Below, in pieces: positions 17,655 through 25,565 of a stretch of DNA of 64,000 nucleotides. Source of the DNA: Mycolicibacterium chubuense (GTDB lineage Bacteria > Actinomycetota > Actinomycetes > Mycobacteriales > Mycobacteriaceae); NCBI RefSeq assembly GCF_001044255.1, contig NZ_JYNX01000019.1:1323-65322 (forward strand), given 5' to 3'. The position numbers were made by a program, and so were the translations under genes. Each line of letters starts with the position of its first letter. The stretch's first letter is position 1. The notes under the pieces are model-generated. The model ran no database searches. It was not told the origin of the DNA and was given only the letters and a program-made list of their open reading frames with translations.

Positions 17655-17997
17655 ACAGCTGCGCGATCACCCCGTCCTCGATGATCGCGACGTCGAACCC
17701 CGACACCAGCGGCTCCCCGCCGTCGGGCCCGAACACGTCGAACGCCAGATGGCCCATGTTCGCCACCTGATGGACCGGACCGGACTGGGTGAAGTTCAGG
17801 CCCGCCAATTGTCCGTCGAGCAGCGCCTGCGCCTTCTCGTGCAGCCTGTCCTGTCCGACAACCGTCTCCTCGGCGTCCGACCAGCGGACGTCGGGAGCGT
17901 AGTTGCGCCGAATCACCTGCAGCCTGCGGTCGGGATCGCGTTCGTCGAACACCGCGAGCAGGTTCTCTTCCATCAACCGAACGACGTCGTCACTCAA
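17617..17997 (-). CDS. SnoaL-like small protein
   Basis: 126 residues from TTG 17997, chosen because GGAAAGGGGAAG ends four bases upstream; a longer reading would cross into an unrelated region. SnoaL/NTF2 pattern: VVRLMEENLLAVFDERDPD, YAPDVRWSDAEETVVG and a C-terminal DVAIIEDGVIAQLFTVV. Ligand or reaction unknown. Convergent with the TetR gene and divergent from the dehydrogenase at 18122. Confidence 0.75.
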   Translation of the reverse strand: MSDDVVRLMEENLLAVFDERDPDRRLQVIRRNYAPDVRWSDAEETVVGQDRLHEKAQALLDGQLAGLNFTQSGPVHQVANMGHLAFDVFGPDGGEPLVSGFDVAIIEDGVIAQLFTVVTKEPTATP

Positions 17998-18121
17998 CGA
18001 CTTCCCCTTTCCGCGGGTCCTCTCAGTTTTATAGTGGTCATGCAAGTTGGGGTCAACCGCACGCCCTCGTCTCAGCGGCCCGCGACGCGTAGCCTGATGA
18101 TGCAGGCATTGAGGGGGGCTC

Positions 18122-19036
18122 ATGCGCGCAGCCGTACTGGAAACGATCGGACAACCGCCGCGGGTCACGGATTTTGCCGACCCGACCGGCGACGACGTCG
18201 TCAGCGTGACGCTGGCCGGCTGCAATCCCGTCGACCTCGCGCTGGCCTCGGGCGAGATGGGGCGGCTCGAGATCCCCAACGTGGTCGGCAAGGAGGGCAT
18301 CGGAGTCACCGCCGACGGAGCGCGGGTGTATTTCGATTCTCCGCCAGCGCCTTTCGGCTCGTGGGCGGAGCGCGCCCGGATCGACCCGGAGAAGGCCTAC
18401 CCCGTGCCGGACGCCGTCGATGACGACACGGCGGTCGCGCTCGGCATCGCCGGGCTCGCGGCCTGGCTTCCGCTGACCCGGCATGCCGATGTGTCGGCCG
18501 ACCAATCGGTGCTGGTGCTGGGCGCGACCGGGGTGGTGGGCGCGATCGCGATCCAGGCGGCCCAGATCCTTGGTGCGGGATACATCGTGGGCGCCGGCCG
18601 TGACCCGGAGGCCCTGGAGAAGATCCTCGATCTCGGCGCCGACACCACCGCGCAGCTCGGCGGCGACGACGATGTGGCTGCCCTGCGGGCGGAGGCCGAC
18701 GGCGGCTTCGACGTGGTGCTCGACCTCGTGTACGGCGATCCGTTCGTCGCCGCGCTGCAGGCCACCGCGGTGGACGCCACGCTGATCACGGTCGGGCAGG
18801 GCGCCGGGGGCGCTCCGGCGGTCCCGTTCCACGCGCTGATGGGCCGCTCGCACGTCGGGCACCTCAACGACCTGATGCCGGCACGAATCCTGCGGGAGGC
18901 CTACGACGAGCTCATGAACCTCGCCGCCGACGGTCGCATCCAGGTGGAGACCACCCGCTACCGCCTCGCGGACGCCGAAGCCGCCTGGCGGGCCCAGGCC
19001 GACGGCCCGCACGTCAAGATCGGCATCGAGATCTGA
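18122..19036 (+). CDS. Medium-chain dehydrogenase/reductase, quinone-oxidoreductase-like
   Basis: 304 residues. N-terminal GroES-like domain (MRAAVLETIGQPPRV, VTLAGCNPVDLALASGEM) and a Rossmann domain with VLVLGATGVVGAIAIQAAQ, then a long DVVLDLVYGDPFVAALQA. The cysteine and histidine ligands of zinc alcohol dehydrogenases are absent, so it is of the zinc-free quinone oxidoreductase (QOR) type that reduces quinones or enones with NADPH. GAGGGGGG precedes the ATG. Single gene, divergent from the SnoaL-like gene. Confidence 0.85.
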   Translation: MRAAVLETIGQPPRVTDFADPTGDDVVSVTLAGCNPVDLALASGEMGRLEIPNVVGKEGIGVTADGARVYFDSPPAPFGSWAERARIDPEKAYPVPDAVDDDTAVALGIAGLAAWLPLTRHADVSADQSVLVLGATGVVGAIAIQAAQILGAGYIVGAGRDPEALEKILDLGADTTAQLGGDDDVAALRAEADGGFDVVLDLVYGDPFVAALQATAVDATLITVGQGAGGAPAVPFHALMGRSHVGHLNDLMPARILREAYDELMNLAADGRIQVETTRYRLADAEAAWRAQADGPHVKIGIEI

Positions 19037-19141
19037 CGCCCCCTTCCCGCGAGCGCGCGTGTCTGTACGCCTCCACCCGGCGTGTCGCGTGCCGTTGCGC
19101 GCACTCGGCGGAGGCGACCCTGCGACAGTGCACACCCGCCC

Positions 19142-19147
19142 TAGGAT
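19142..19147 (+). promoter_or_regulatory. Leaderless -10 box of the nitronate monooxygenase-like gene
   Basis: TAGGAT six bases before ATG 19154, without a ribosome site; third case of the same layout in 4 kb. Confidence 0.5.
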
Positions 19148-19153
19148 CGGACC

Positions 19154-20101
19154 ATGGACCTACCCGACACCCCGTGGTCGGAAGCGATGAGGCTCGAGGT
19201 CCCTGTCGTCAGCGCGCCGATGGGCGGGGTGGCCGGCGGGGCGCTCGCCGCCGCGGTGTCGCGCGCGGGCGGGCTGGGCATGATCGGAATGGGCAGCAGC
19301 GCAACGACATCGATGCTGCGAGAGCAACTCGGACACGTCGGCGGCCTGGACCGACCGTTCGGAATAGGCCTGATCGGTTGGCGGGTCCGCGACGAGCCCG
19401 CGCTGCTGACCACGGCACTCGAAGCGCGGCCTGCACTGCTGTCGGTGAGTTTCGGCGACGACGTCACCTGGATCGGCCGCGCACACGACGCGGGCTGTGA
19501 GACGGCCACCCAGGTCGCCGATCTCGAGGGAGCGCTCCGCGCTGTCGACGCGGGGGTCGACGTGCTGGTCGCTCGGGGCGCGGAAGGCGGCGGGCACGGC
19601 CGACCCCGGGTTGCGACGTTGACCTTGCTCGCGCAGATCCTCGACCGCGTCGAAGTCCCCGTTCTGTCCGCGGGCGGCATCGGCTCGGCGCGGGCGCTGG
19701 CCGCAGTACTCGCGGCTGGAGCGGCCGGCGCCTGGCTCGGCACGGCGTTCGCGGCGTGTCGGGAGTCCCTGCTGCCGGACGGGGCGCGTCAGGCGATGAT
19801 CGCCGCCCACGCCACGGACACCGTCACCACGCGCGCCTTCGACGTCGCGTTCGGGTATCCATGGCCGGCGCACACACCGGAACGGCTGCTGCGCAACGCT
19901 TTCACCGACCGATGGGACGGACGCGAAGAGGAGATCGACGGTGCCGCTGTCGACGCACTCCACACCGCCATCGCCCGGCAGGACTATCGGGTGGCGCCCG
20001 TCAACGCCGGGCAGGGCGTCGGCGAGGTGACTGCCGTCGAATCGGTGGCCACCGTCATCGCCCGACTTGCGGGTGTGATTCATCCGGCCGACAGCCGATG
20101 A
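19154..20101 (+). CDS. Nitronate monooxygenase family (2-nitropropane dioxygenase-like) flavoprotein
   Basis: 315 residues forming an FMN TIM barrel: VPVVSAPMGGVAGGALAAAVSRAGGLGMIG at residues about 16-45 (position given), DVLVARGAEGGGHGR with the catalytic-region His, and VPVLSAGGIGSARALAAVLAAGAAGAWLGTAF (phosphate-binding end of the barrel). Members oxidise nitronates or act as enoyl-reductase-like flavoproteins; the substrate is unassigned. Single gene, followed by a 52-bp gap with no feature. Confidence 0.85.
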   Translation: MDLPDTPWSEAMRLEVPVVSAPMGGVAGGALAAAVSRAGGLGMIGMGSSATTSMLREQLGHVGGLDRPFGIGLIGWRVRDEPALLTTALEARPALLSVSFGDDVTWIGRAHDAGCETATQVADLEGALRAVDAGVDVLVARGAEGGGHGRPRVATLTLLAQILDRVEVPVLSAGGIGSARALAAVLAAGAAGAWLGTAFAACRESLLPDGARQAMIAAHATDTVTTRAFDVAFGYPWPAHTPERLLRNAFTDRWDGREEEIDGAAVDALHTAIARQDYRVAPVNAGQGVGEVTAVESVATVIARLAGVIHPADSR

Positions 20102-20153
20102 TGCGCGACCGCCCCTGACGGTGAATGGGTTCAGGAGCCCGCCCACATCGCCG

Positions 20154-20303
20154 CTAGTTGGACGATTCGGTCGCGGTGTTGTCTGCCGCCTGCTCGGCGC
20201 CGGCCGGGTGGTCGGTTTCCCGGGGATCCAGGTCCAGACTGTCATGCTCGTCGGGACCGGAGTTCACCTCGTCGCGCTGTGCGTCGCTGTCCGTCGCGCT
20301 CAC
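20154..20303 (-). CDS. Small acidic protein coupled to Mn catalase
   Basis: A 49-residue reading frame starting VSATDSDAQRDEVNSGPDEH and ending in TESSN. GTG 20303 overlaps the catalase stop as GTGA, the coupling used by many operons here. The product is strongly acidic and hydrophilic with no recognisable domain. It may be a real small protein or a disordered tail-like add-on; coupling is the only support. Confidence 0.4.
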   Translation of the reverse strand: MSATDSDAQRDEVNSGPDEHDSLDLDPRETDHPAGAEQAADNTATESSN

Positions 20304-21241
20304 GAGGTGGAGCCATTGGTCGAGGCGATCTCGACCTCTGCGGTGGCCTGGATCAGCGCCAGCAGTTCCTTGTCGAGGCCTGGCGCGAACTCCTCGCGCC
20401 GCTCCGGGGCGATGGTCATCGGGAAGCCCTCGGGCATGACCTCTGTGCTCAGCTCGGTAACATCATTCGACGGTGACGCACCCCGGTAGAGCTTGTCGGC
20501 CTGACTCTGGTCGTCGGCGCTGAAGGTGTACTGGATGCTCTGCAGCCCCTGGTCCAGAAGCTTCTTCACTTCGGGGAACTGCTCGGCGTTGGTCTTCGGG
20601 ATCGGAAGCGCGGCACCCCAGTTCACGCCGAGGCTTTCCAGCGCCTTGGCGAACGCGTTCTCATGGGCCTGATCGCGGACGATGAGGTAGGCGATGGTGG
20701 ACCGGGCAGCCTTGTTGTCGGTCATCTGGTAGATGCGGCACTTCTGCAGCCTGCCGGTCGACTCCAGCATGAGGTTGTACAGCAGATCGAGCACGAGATT
20801 GCCACTGTTGTAGACGTAGGACCCGGACCACGGGTTGCCGGCTGCGTCCACCGGCAGCGCACCTTGGGCACCCACCAGATAATGGTGGATGTTGCTGGTG
20901 TCCAATGCGATCTTCAGCGGAGTGGCGCCCTTGGCACCCGGCTGGTCCACCGGATCGGTCTTCTTGCCCTGGTATTCCGGAGATCCGTCCAGCAGACGCG
21001 AGATGGTCGTGCCGATCAGCTCGACATGGCTGATCTCCTCGGTCCCGACGCCCTGCAGCAGATCCTTGTACGGCTTGGACGTGGTGCCACCGCGAAAGTT
21101 CATGCTCTGAAACAGATATTGCATCATCGTGCGCATCTCGCCGAACTGACCGCCGAGACCTTCCTGCAAGGCATTCGCCGCGGCGGGATCGGGCTCGTCG
21201 ACGGCGATCTCGTTGATGAGTTGTTGGGTGTGCAAGTACAT
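20300..21241 (-). CDS. Manganese catalase
   Basis: 313 residues from ATG 21241, with AAGGAG six bases upstream. The ferritin-like four-helix bundle of dimanganese catalases: GQFGEMRTMMQYLFQSMNF (Glu35), GTEEISHVELIGTTI (Glu69, His72), and DQAHENAFAKALE (second His/Glu pair), giving the Glu/His ligands of the Mn2 site. It removes H2O2 without haem. Downstream member of an operon with the DUF4383 gene, apparently under the SigF-type promoter at 21850-21874, which fits a stress and stationary-phase role. Confidence 0.92.
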   Translation of the reverse strand: MYLHTQQLINEIAVDEPDPAAANALQEGLGGQFGEMRTMMQYLFQSMNFRGGTTSKPYKDLLQGVGTEEISHVELIGTTISRLLDGSPEYQGKKTDPVDQPGAKGATPLKIALDTSNIHHYLVGAQGALPVDAAGNPWSGSYVYNSGNLVLDLLYNLMLESTGRLQKCRIYQMTDNKAARSTIAYLIVRDQAHENAFAKALESLGVNWGAALPIPKTNAEQFPEVKKLLDQGLQSIQYTFSADDQSQADKLYRGASPSNDVTELSTEVMPEGFPMTIAPERREEFAPGLDKELLALIQATAEVEIASTNGSTS

Positions 21242-21272
21242 GTTTCTCCTTGAGGATTCGAGGGTTCGCGCT

Positions 21273-21782
21273 TCAGCGCAGGGGGCGGACCTGGGTCGCA
21301 CTGTCGCTGCCCACCGGGCGGCCGGTGTCATCGCGCCTGCGTCCGAGTGCCACGCCGAGGCCGATCATCGCGATGGACAGGAAGAGGTGCAGCCAGTTGT
21401 CGGCGTCGTTGACGGGAACCACGTTGGCCGCGCTGTCGTGGTCGATGACGAGACCGTAGACGAAGAGCAGCAGGTAGACGACGCCTCCGCCGATCAGATA
21501 GGAGCGGGCACTGTCGAACGTGCGTGCCAGCATGACTCCGGCCACACCGAAGGCAAGGTGCACCAGGTTGTGGAGAACGGACACGTTGAAGATCCCCAGC
21601 AGCGCGGCCTCGGAGTGATGGCCGGCGAACGTGAGTTGGTCATAGTTCGTGGTGATGCCGGGAATGAACCCCAGCACGCCGACGGCGAGGAAGACCACGC
21701 CGACAGCGAACGCCGCTTTCTGGACTGGCGTCCCGAATCGTGAGGTGAATCCTGGCTTGTGGGCCGGAGTGGACGCAGTCAA
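21273..21782 (-). CDS. DUF4383 membrane protein
   Basis: 169 residues from TTG 21782 (AAGG nine bases upstream). Four helices with the DUF4383 pattern: AAFAVGVVFLAVGVLGFIPG, GIFNVSVLHNLVHLAFGVAGV and a C-terminal NWLHLFLSIAMIGLGVALG. Common in actinobacterial stress loci; function unknown. It heads the operon with the Mn catalase gene (31-bp gap). Confidence 0.8.
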   Translation of the reverse strand: MTASTPAHKPGFTSRFGTPVQKAAFAVGVVFLAVGVLGFIPGITTNYDQLTFAGHHSEAALLGIFNVSVLHNLVHLAFGVAGVMLARTFDSARSYLIGGGVVYLLLFVYGLVIDHDSAANVVPVNDADNWLHLFLSIAMIGLGVALGRRRDDTGRPVGSDSATQVRPLR

Positions 21783-21849
21783 GGGATGCCTTCGGTAGAG
21801 GTGGGCCGGCAGTGCCCGATGAGGCTCATACGTTGCCGACAGGGCCGTG

Positions 21850-21874
21850 GTACCCCCGGCACCCTCACGCAAAC
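21850..21874 (-). promoter_or_regulatory. SigF-type promoter of the DUF4383-Mn catalase operon
   Basis: Minus strand reads (C)GTTT, 15 bases, GGGTAC, close to the mycobacterial SigF consensus GGTTT-N15-17-GGGTA. The -10 ends 68 bases before the TTG start of the DUF4383 gene. A SigF/SigB-type sigma factor is encoded 4 kb away. The remainder of 21783-22115 holds no gene that I can support. Confidence 0.6.
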
Positions 21875-22115
21875 GTCGTCAGGAACATCGTCGCCGGCGC
21901 GTACACTGGAAACGTCGGGTAGGTCAAGATCGAATTTCATTTCATTCGAGCGGATTTCGTCACATCTTCACAGGGCGGGTTTCGAACCGTTCGAGATGGT
22001 GCATCCGGACACCACGAGCACTCGAGCTCGTGTAGTCGCGTCGAGCCCCGGCGTTGCCACCCGACCGGGACAGCCGTCGGCCATCCTCGACATACTCACG
22101 ATCTCAAGGAAATTC

Positions 22116-22679
22116 ATGTCATCACGCAACACCGTAGTCCGGTCCCTTCACGACCTCGGCGCCGCAGCCTGGTTCGGCGGCTCCCTGATGGGGGCCGTCG
22201 GGGTCAACGGTGCCGCCGCCTCCGTTCGCGATTCGCATGACCGGATACGCGTTGCCGCGGTGGGCTGGGCCAAATGGGCTCCTGTCAGCGCCGTGGCCAT
22301 CGGCGCGCACCTGCTGGGCGGCGCCTCCATCCTCTACGCCAACCCAGGACGGGCCAGGCACCAGTCGGGCGTCACGTCCAACACCGTCGCGAGGACGCTA
22401 CTGACCGGCGCCGCACTGGGGGCCACCGCCTACAGCGGCGTTCTCGGCGCCAAAACTGCTCAGGGCGAGAGTGATCCGGCAGAAGGCGCGACGGATCCGT
22501 CGGCCTCCACTCCCGACGACGTGGCGCAGGCGCAACGCCAGTTGCGGTACCTGCAGTGGGCGCTCCCCGTGCTCACGGGCTCGATCCTGATCCTGAGCGC
22601 ACAGCAGGGCGAACAACAACGTCCCGGCCAGATACTCGCCGGTGTCGGGAGCAAGCTCACCCGGCGCGCGCAGAACTGA
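22116..22679 (+). CDS. Membrane protein of unknown function
   Basis: 187 residues from ATG 22116, with AAGGAA five bases upstream; the long N-terminal extension in the same frame is not credible (Arg/Ser rich). Four hydrophobic stretches: LHDLGAAAWFGGSLMGAVGV, WAKWAPVSAVAIGAHLLGGA, ARTLLTGAALGATAYSGVLG, and LQWALPVLTGSILILSA. The layout recalls small actinobacterial stress-locus membrane proteins. No function can be given. Divergent from the DUF4383 gene, next to the CsbD-like gene. Confidence 0.7.
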   Translation: MSSRNTVVRSLHDLGAAAWFGGSLMGAVGVNGAAASVRDSHDRIRVAAVGWAKWAPVSAVAIGAHLLGGASILYANPGRARHQSGVTSNTVARTLLTGAALGATAYSGVLGAKTAQGESDPAEGATDPSASTPDDVAQAQRQLRYLQWALPVLTGSILILSAQQGEQQRPGQILAGVGSKLTRRAQN

Positions 22680-22694
22680 TCCAACCGCTCCACT

Positions 22695-22710
22695 CCCGAG
22701 AGATCTCGGG
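22695..22710. repeat. Inverted repeat between two stress-locus genes
   Basis: CCCGAGA-GA-TCTCGGG, perfect 7-bp arms with a 2-base centre, 15 bp after the stop of the membrane protein. The half-site ATCTCGGG recurs at 22733-22740. More like an operator than a terminator, as the loop is too small for an RNA hairpin. Confidence 0.5.
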
Positions 22711-22785
22711 ATCGAACCCACACATCGAAGACATCTCGGGACGACTCACCTGACGCCGATCCCGTTGTCAGCAAAAGGAGACACA

Positions 22786-23343
22786 ATGACAGAGCACGAG
22801 AAAGCCGATCAGGCCCGCAAAGGGCTGATCGACTCGGTCAAGGGCAAGGCGAAGGAGTTCGTCGGCGCTGTGACCAACAATGATTCTCTGACCGCCGAGG
22901 GCCAACTCGAGCAGACGCAGGCCCGGGAACGCAAGCATGCCAACACGGTCGAGGCGGTCGCCGACGCCGAGGCCGAGCAGGCCCGCACTGAGGCAGCAGA
23001 CGCGCTGCGGCAGGGTGCCCAGGAGCGCCGCGCGGTCAACGCCGAAGCCGCGGCCGCCGAGAAGGCAGTCCACGACCAGAAGACCGCGCAGAAGCGGGAG
23101 GCCGAACGCGCCGCCGCTACTCAAGCGGCCGAGGAGAAGGTGCACGCCGATCTCGACGCGCAGCACGCTGCACGCCAGGCCAAGGCCGACGAGCAGGCGC
23201 AGATCTCGGCAGCCGCACGCGAGGTCGCGGATGCTGCCGACGAGCAGGCAACCGCGGAGCACATCACCTCCAACGCCCACGAGGAAGCCGACCGCATCAG
23301 GGCGCGCGCGGCGCACCTCACCCACGAAGCCGACCTGCCTTGA
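22786..23343 (+). CDS. CsbD-like stress protein with Ala-rich coiled-coil tail
   Basis: 185 residues; AAAGGAG precedes ATG 22786. Residues 14-45 (DSVKGKAKEFVGAVTNNDSL and on) match the CsbD family, which in Bacillus belongs to the sigma-B general stress regulon. From about residue 50 to the end it is a continuous Ala/Glu/Lys/Arg-rich helix suggestive of a coiled coil. Function of CsbD proteins is unknown. It is followed 26 bp later by a second long coiled-coil gene, probably one operon. Confidence 0.75.
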   Translation: MTEHEKADQARKGLIDSVKGKAKEFVGAVTNNDSLTAEGQLEQTQARERKHANTVEAVADAEAEQARTEAADALRQGAQERRAVNAEAAAAEKAVHDQKTAQKREAERAAATQAAEEKVHADLDAQHAARQAKADEQAQISAAAREVADAADEQATAEHITSNAHEEADRIRARAAHLTHEADLP

Positions 23344-23369
23344 GCACCGGCCAACCACAGGAGTCATCG

Positions 23370-24047
23370 ATGAAACTCACGACATTCCCCTTCGCAGTAT
23401 TGGGTTTTCAGTACAAGGTCGCCCGTATCCCGCTCCAACTGATCGAGGACAGGCTGTTCGCGCGCATGGACGCCGAGACTCCCGCACGTCTGTTCTACGA
23501 GCGCTCGCTGGGCATGATGGACGCGGCAGTTGGCTCCGCGCTGGGTGACTCAGAGCTCAAGATGCGCGGTGAAGCACTCGCCGAGCGCAGCGACGCGCTC
23601 AGCCGTGCCGCCCGCCTCGACGCCGCCGCAGCACGCAAGGAAGCGCACGCCGCGGCCGACTTGAGGTCCACTCTCAACAACGTTGCCGAGAAGAGCGCGC
23701 GGGCGCGCGCATCGGCCAACCGCGATGTCAAGCAAGCGTGGACCGAGGCCGAGGAGCGTAAGAGCGACGCAGCGCAGGCTGCCGGCGAGCGTGCAGAAGC
23801 GGGCAAGCATCAGGCGGACGAGGTCGCAAAACGTCGGACGGACTCAGTCAATGAGGCCAAACGCGTTGCGCAGGAGAATATTCGTGCCAACGAGGGTAAG
23901 GCCAGCGCAGCCGCGAAGTCCCAGCTGGACAGCGCCCAGGCGAAGCAATCCGAGGCTGACCACCGTCGCGCTCAGGCAGAACGCATCGAGCAGTTGGCCG
24001 ACGCCGAGAAGCAGAAGCGCCAGGAAGCGACCTCACGAAAGTCCTGA
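23370..24047 (+). CDS. Long coiled-coil protein of unknown function
   Basis: 225 residues from ATG 23370 with GGAG eight bases upstream. Residues 1-50 are moderately hydrophobic (TTFPFAVLGFQYKVARIPLQL), then residues 60-225 are nearly all Ala, Glu, Lys, Arg and Gln, predicting one very long amphipathic helix. No enzymatic motif. Placed beside the CsbD-like gene; it may be a structural or membrane-peripheral stress protein. A strong terminator follows. Confidence 0.7.
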   Translation: MKLTTFPFAVLGFQYKVARIPLQLIEDRLFARMDAETPARLFYERSLGMMDAAVGSALGDSELKMRGEALAERSDALSRAARLDAAAARKEAHAAADLRSTLNNVAEKSARARASANRDVKQAWTEAEERKSDAAQAAGERAEAGKHQADEVAKRRTDSVNEAKRVAQENIRANEGKASAAAKSQLDSAQAKQSEADHRRAQAERIEQLADAEKQKRQEATSRKS

Positions 24048-24068
24048 CACGGCAACCACCTGAGACGA

Positions 24069-24109
24069 AAGATCACCGCGTTCGGCAGTCTGCCGAGCGC
24101 GGTGATCTT
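24069..24109. terminator. Strong bidirectional hairpin terminator
   Basis: A 19-bp stem (AAGATCACCGCG/CGCGGTGATCTT outer arm, one T-G wobble, TCGGCA/TGCCGA inner arm) with a GTC loop. It lies between the convergent coiled-coil and hemerythrin genes and has no long U-tract, as is frequent in mycobacteria. Confidence 0.85.
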
Positions 24110-24144
24110 GTCGGCGGCCATACCCCTCGCAGACCCGACGCTGT

Positions 24145-24713
24145 TCACCGCATGGCTGCGGAGATGATGTCGCGAGCACGGTCGAGCATCGACGCGAACG
24201 GCCCGATGGCGAAGTTCAGCAGGGACGATTCGACCCCGGGATGGGGTCGGGTGGGGGCGATGGCCTGCGCGGCCTGTACCGCAGACACCATCCTTTTCAA
24301 CTCATCTGGGGCGAGGTCGCGCTGGAGCCGGTCGAACTCCTCGGTGTCTCCTCGCGTTCGGCATGATCCACCACGGTGGCCTTGAAGACGATGAGAGCGT
24401 CCATGAATTCCTGCGAGTCGATGTCCATGTCCTCCAGGGCCGCCAGCTGCTCTTTGGCCTCGTGCTCCTCGAGCAATCGGGCGTCGACGATGATGTCGCC
24501 GCCGTCGATGTCCCGCCGCGCCCGGGGGTGGACAACCATCTCTTCGGCCGTCTCGTGTACGGCCAGCAACTGCCGCAGCTCGACGAAGGCCCTCTCCCGC
24601 GCTGGAGACCCGGACGCGTGAACCACGTCGTCGAACATGTCTTTGATCTGATTGTGTTGCCCTCGAAGGAATTCGACCACATCGTCGGTCGAATGCACGA
24701 ACGTCTCCACCAC
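24145..24713 (-). pseudogene. Hemerythrin HHE-domain protein gene with frameshift
   Basis: From GTG 24713 the frame reads an HHE cation-binding domain: FLRGQHNQIKDMFDD, AVHETAEEMVVHPRAR, EEHEAKEQLAALEDMD and FKATVVDHAEREE, holding the His/Glu iron ligands. At about 24344-24347 (ACAC on the coding strand) the frame is lost and a 16-residue tail ends at 24297. Shifting frame restores EEFDRLQRDLAPDELKRMVS through to TGA 24145, the normal C-terminus of the family. Two extra bases (AC duplicated) or one missing base would explain it. The iron site itself is upstream, so a truncated product could still fold. Confidence 0.75.
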
Positions 24714-24848
24714 GGTGAGTACCTCTGACTTGTCTTTACCGGACGTGGACGCGAGACCTGCGCACCACAGTGACGTATTGCCGGAATGGCTTACAGCGAA
24801 ACCCCTTGGGCCGCGATGGCCGGGGGCGGCTTCACGCTGGACAGACGA

Positions 24849-24884
24849 ATGCCCCCACCACTGCAGAACCGCAGTGACGGGGGC
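24849..24884 (-). terminator. Hairpin terminator after the small membrane protein gene
   Basis: TGCCCCC/GGGGGCA outer arm (7 bp), a 2x2 internal loop, CACTGC/GCAGTG inner arm and a six-base loop, starting 36 bases past the stop of the 24920-25231 gene. Confidence 0.7.
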
Positions 24885-24919
24885 AATCGATGCCGGGGCT
24901 CAGTCAGCCCTGGTGACGA

Positions 24920-25231
24920 TCAGGCGTCGTCGTGGTGACGGCTGCCGGCCTTGGCGATCCCGCGGCTCACCATGTAGCCGATGCTGAGGATCACGACATA
25001 GAACCACGCACGGTCGGCCCGGAAGTAGTCCTCGTGCGCATCAGTGGTGCTGACGAGGAACGAGGCGACGAGAACGCCGACGACGGCGACCACGTACACG
25101 ATGAATTCCGTTGTCTTGTAAGCAGCTTTGGTCTCCGCGCCGCGACGTGCCGGCATCCGCTCATGCTGACCGTCAACCGCACTGTAAGCGGCGGCGGGAC
25201 GTTGGGCGGCGGTCGGATTGTTCGTGGTCAT
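24920..25231 (-). CDS. Two-helix membrane protein of unknown function
   Basis: 103 residues from ATG 25231 with AGAAGGAG eight bases upstream; the longer reading is not supported. A polar N-terminal half (MTTNNPTAAQRPAAAY...MPARRGAETK) is followed by two helices: FIVYVVAVVGVLVASFLV and WFYVVILSIGYMVSRGIA, separated by an acidic extracytoplasmic loop (TTDAHEDYFRADR). Small proteins of this build are common in mycobacteria. It lies downstream of, and on the same strand as, the sigma factor gene. Confidence 0.75.
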   Translation of the reverse strand: MTTNNPTAAQRPAAAYSAVDGQHERMPARRGAETKAAYKTTEFIVYVVAVVGVLVASFLVSTTDAHEDYFRADRAWFYVVILSIGYMVSRGIAKAGSRHHDDA

Positions 25232-25565
25232 TTTCGTACTCCTTCTGATATCGGTCGATCCTCGACCGAAGATGGTGTGGTTCGTGAGACCCTCATCGAA
25301 GTGCAGCGATCCGGGGGGCCGAAGCGCGACGAGAGGTCGTGAGAGGGGGCGCACAGAGAGTGCCCCGAAAATGGTGATTTTCCTTGGTGTCCGGTGTCGA
25401 GCGATTGCTCGCGGCATATTGGGGCGAAACCGTTCGGACTTTCAGCGATACCAGGATTCTCTAGCACCAACACTGATGACACTATCCGTCGGTAACCGAT
25501 TCACCTAATCGACTCTAACGATCTTGAAAACCGAATTTGATTGCGGGAAAACGTTTCCAGAGCGC
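25232..25565. other. 334-bp intergenic region, AT-rich part and hairpins
   Basis: No gene is supported. On the minus strand it starts after the sigma factor stop with a small hairpin GGAAA-CGT-TTTCC (25548-25560), passes an AT-rich stretch (25470-25560), and ends with an inverted repeat CGGTCGA-tcc-TCGACCG (25252-25268) close to the ribosome site of the 25231 gene, where it could be an operator or a leader hairpin. Confidence 0.5.
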
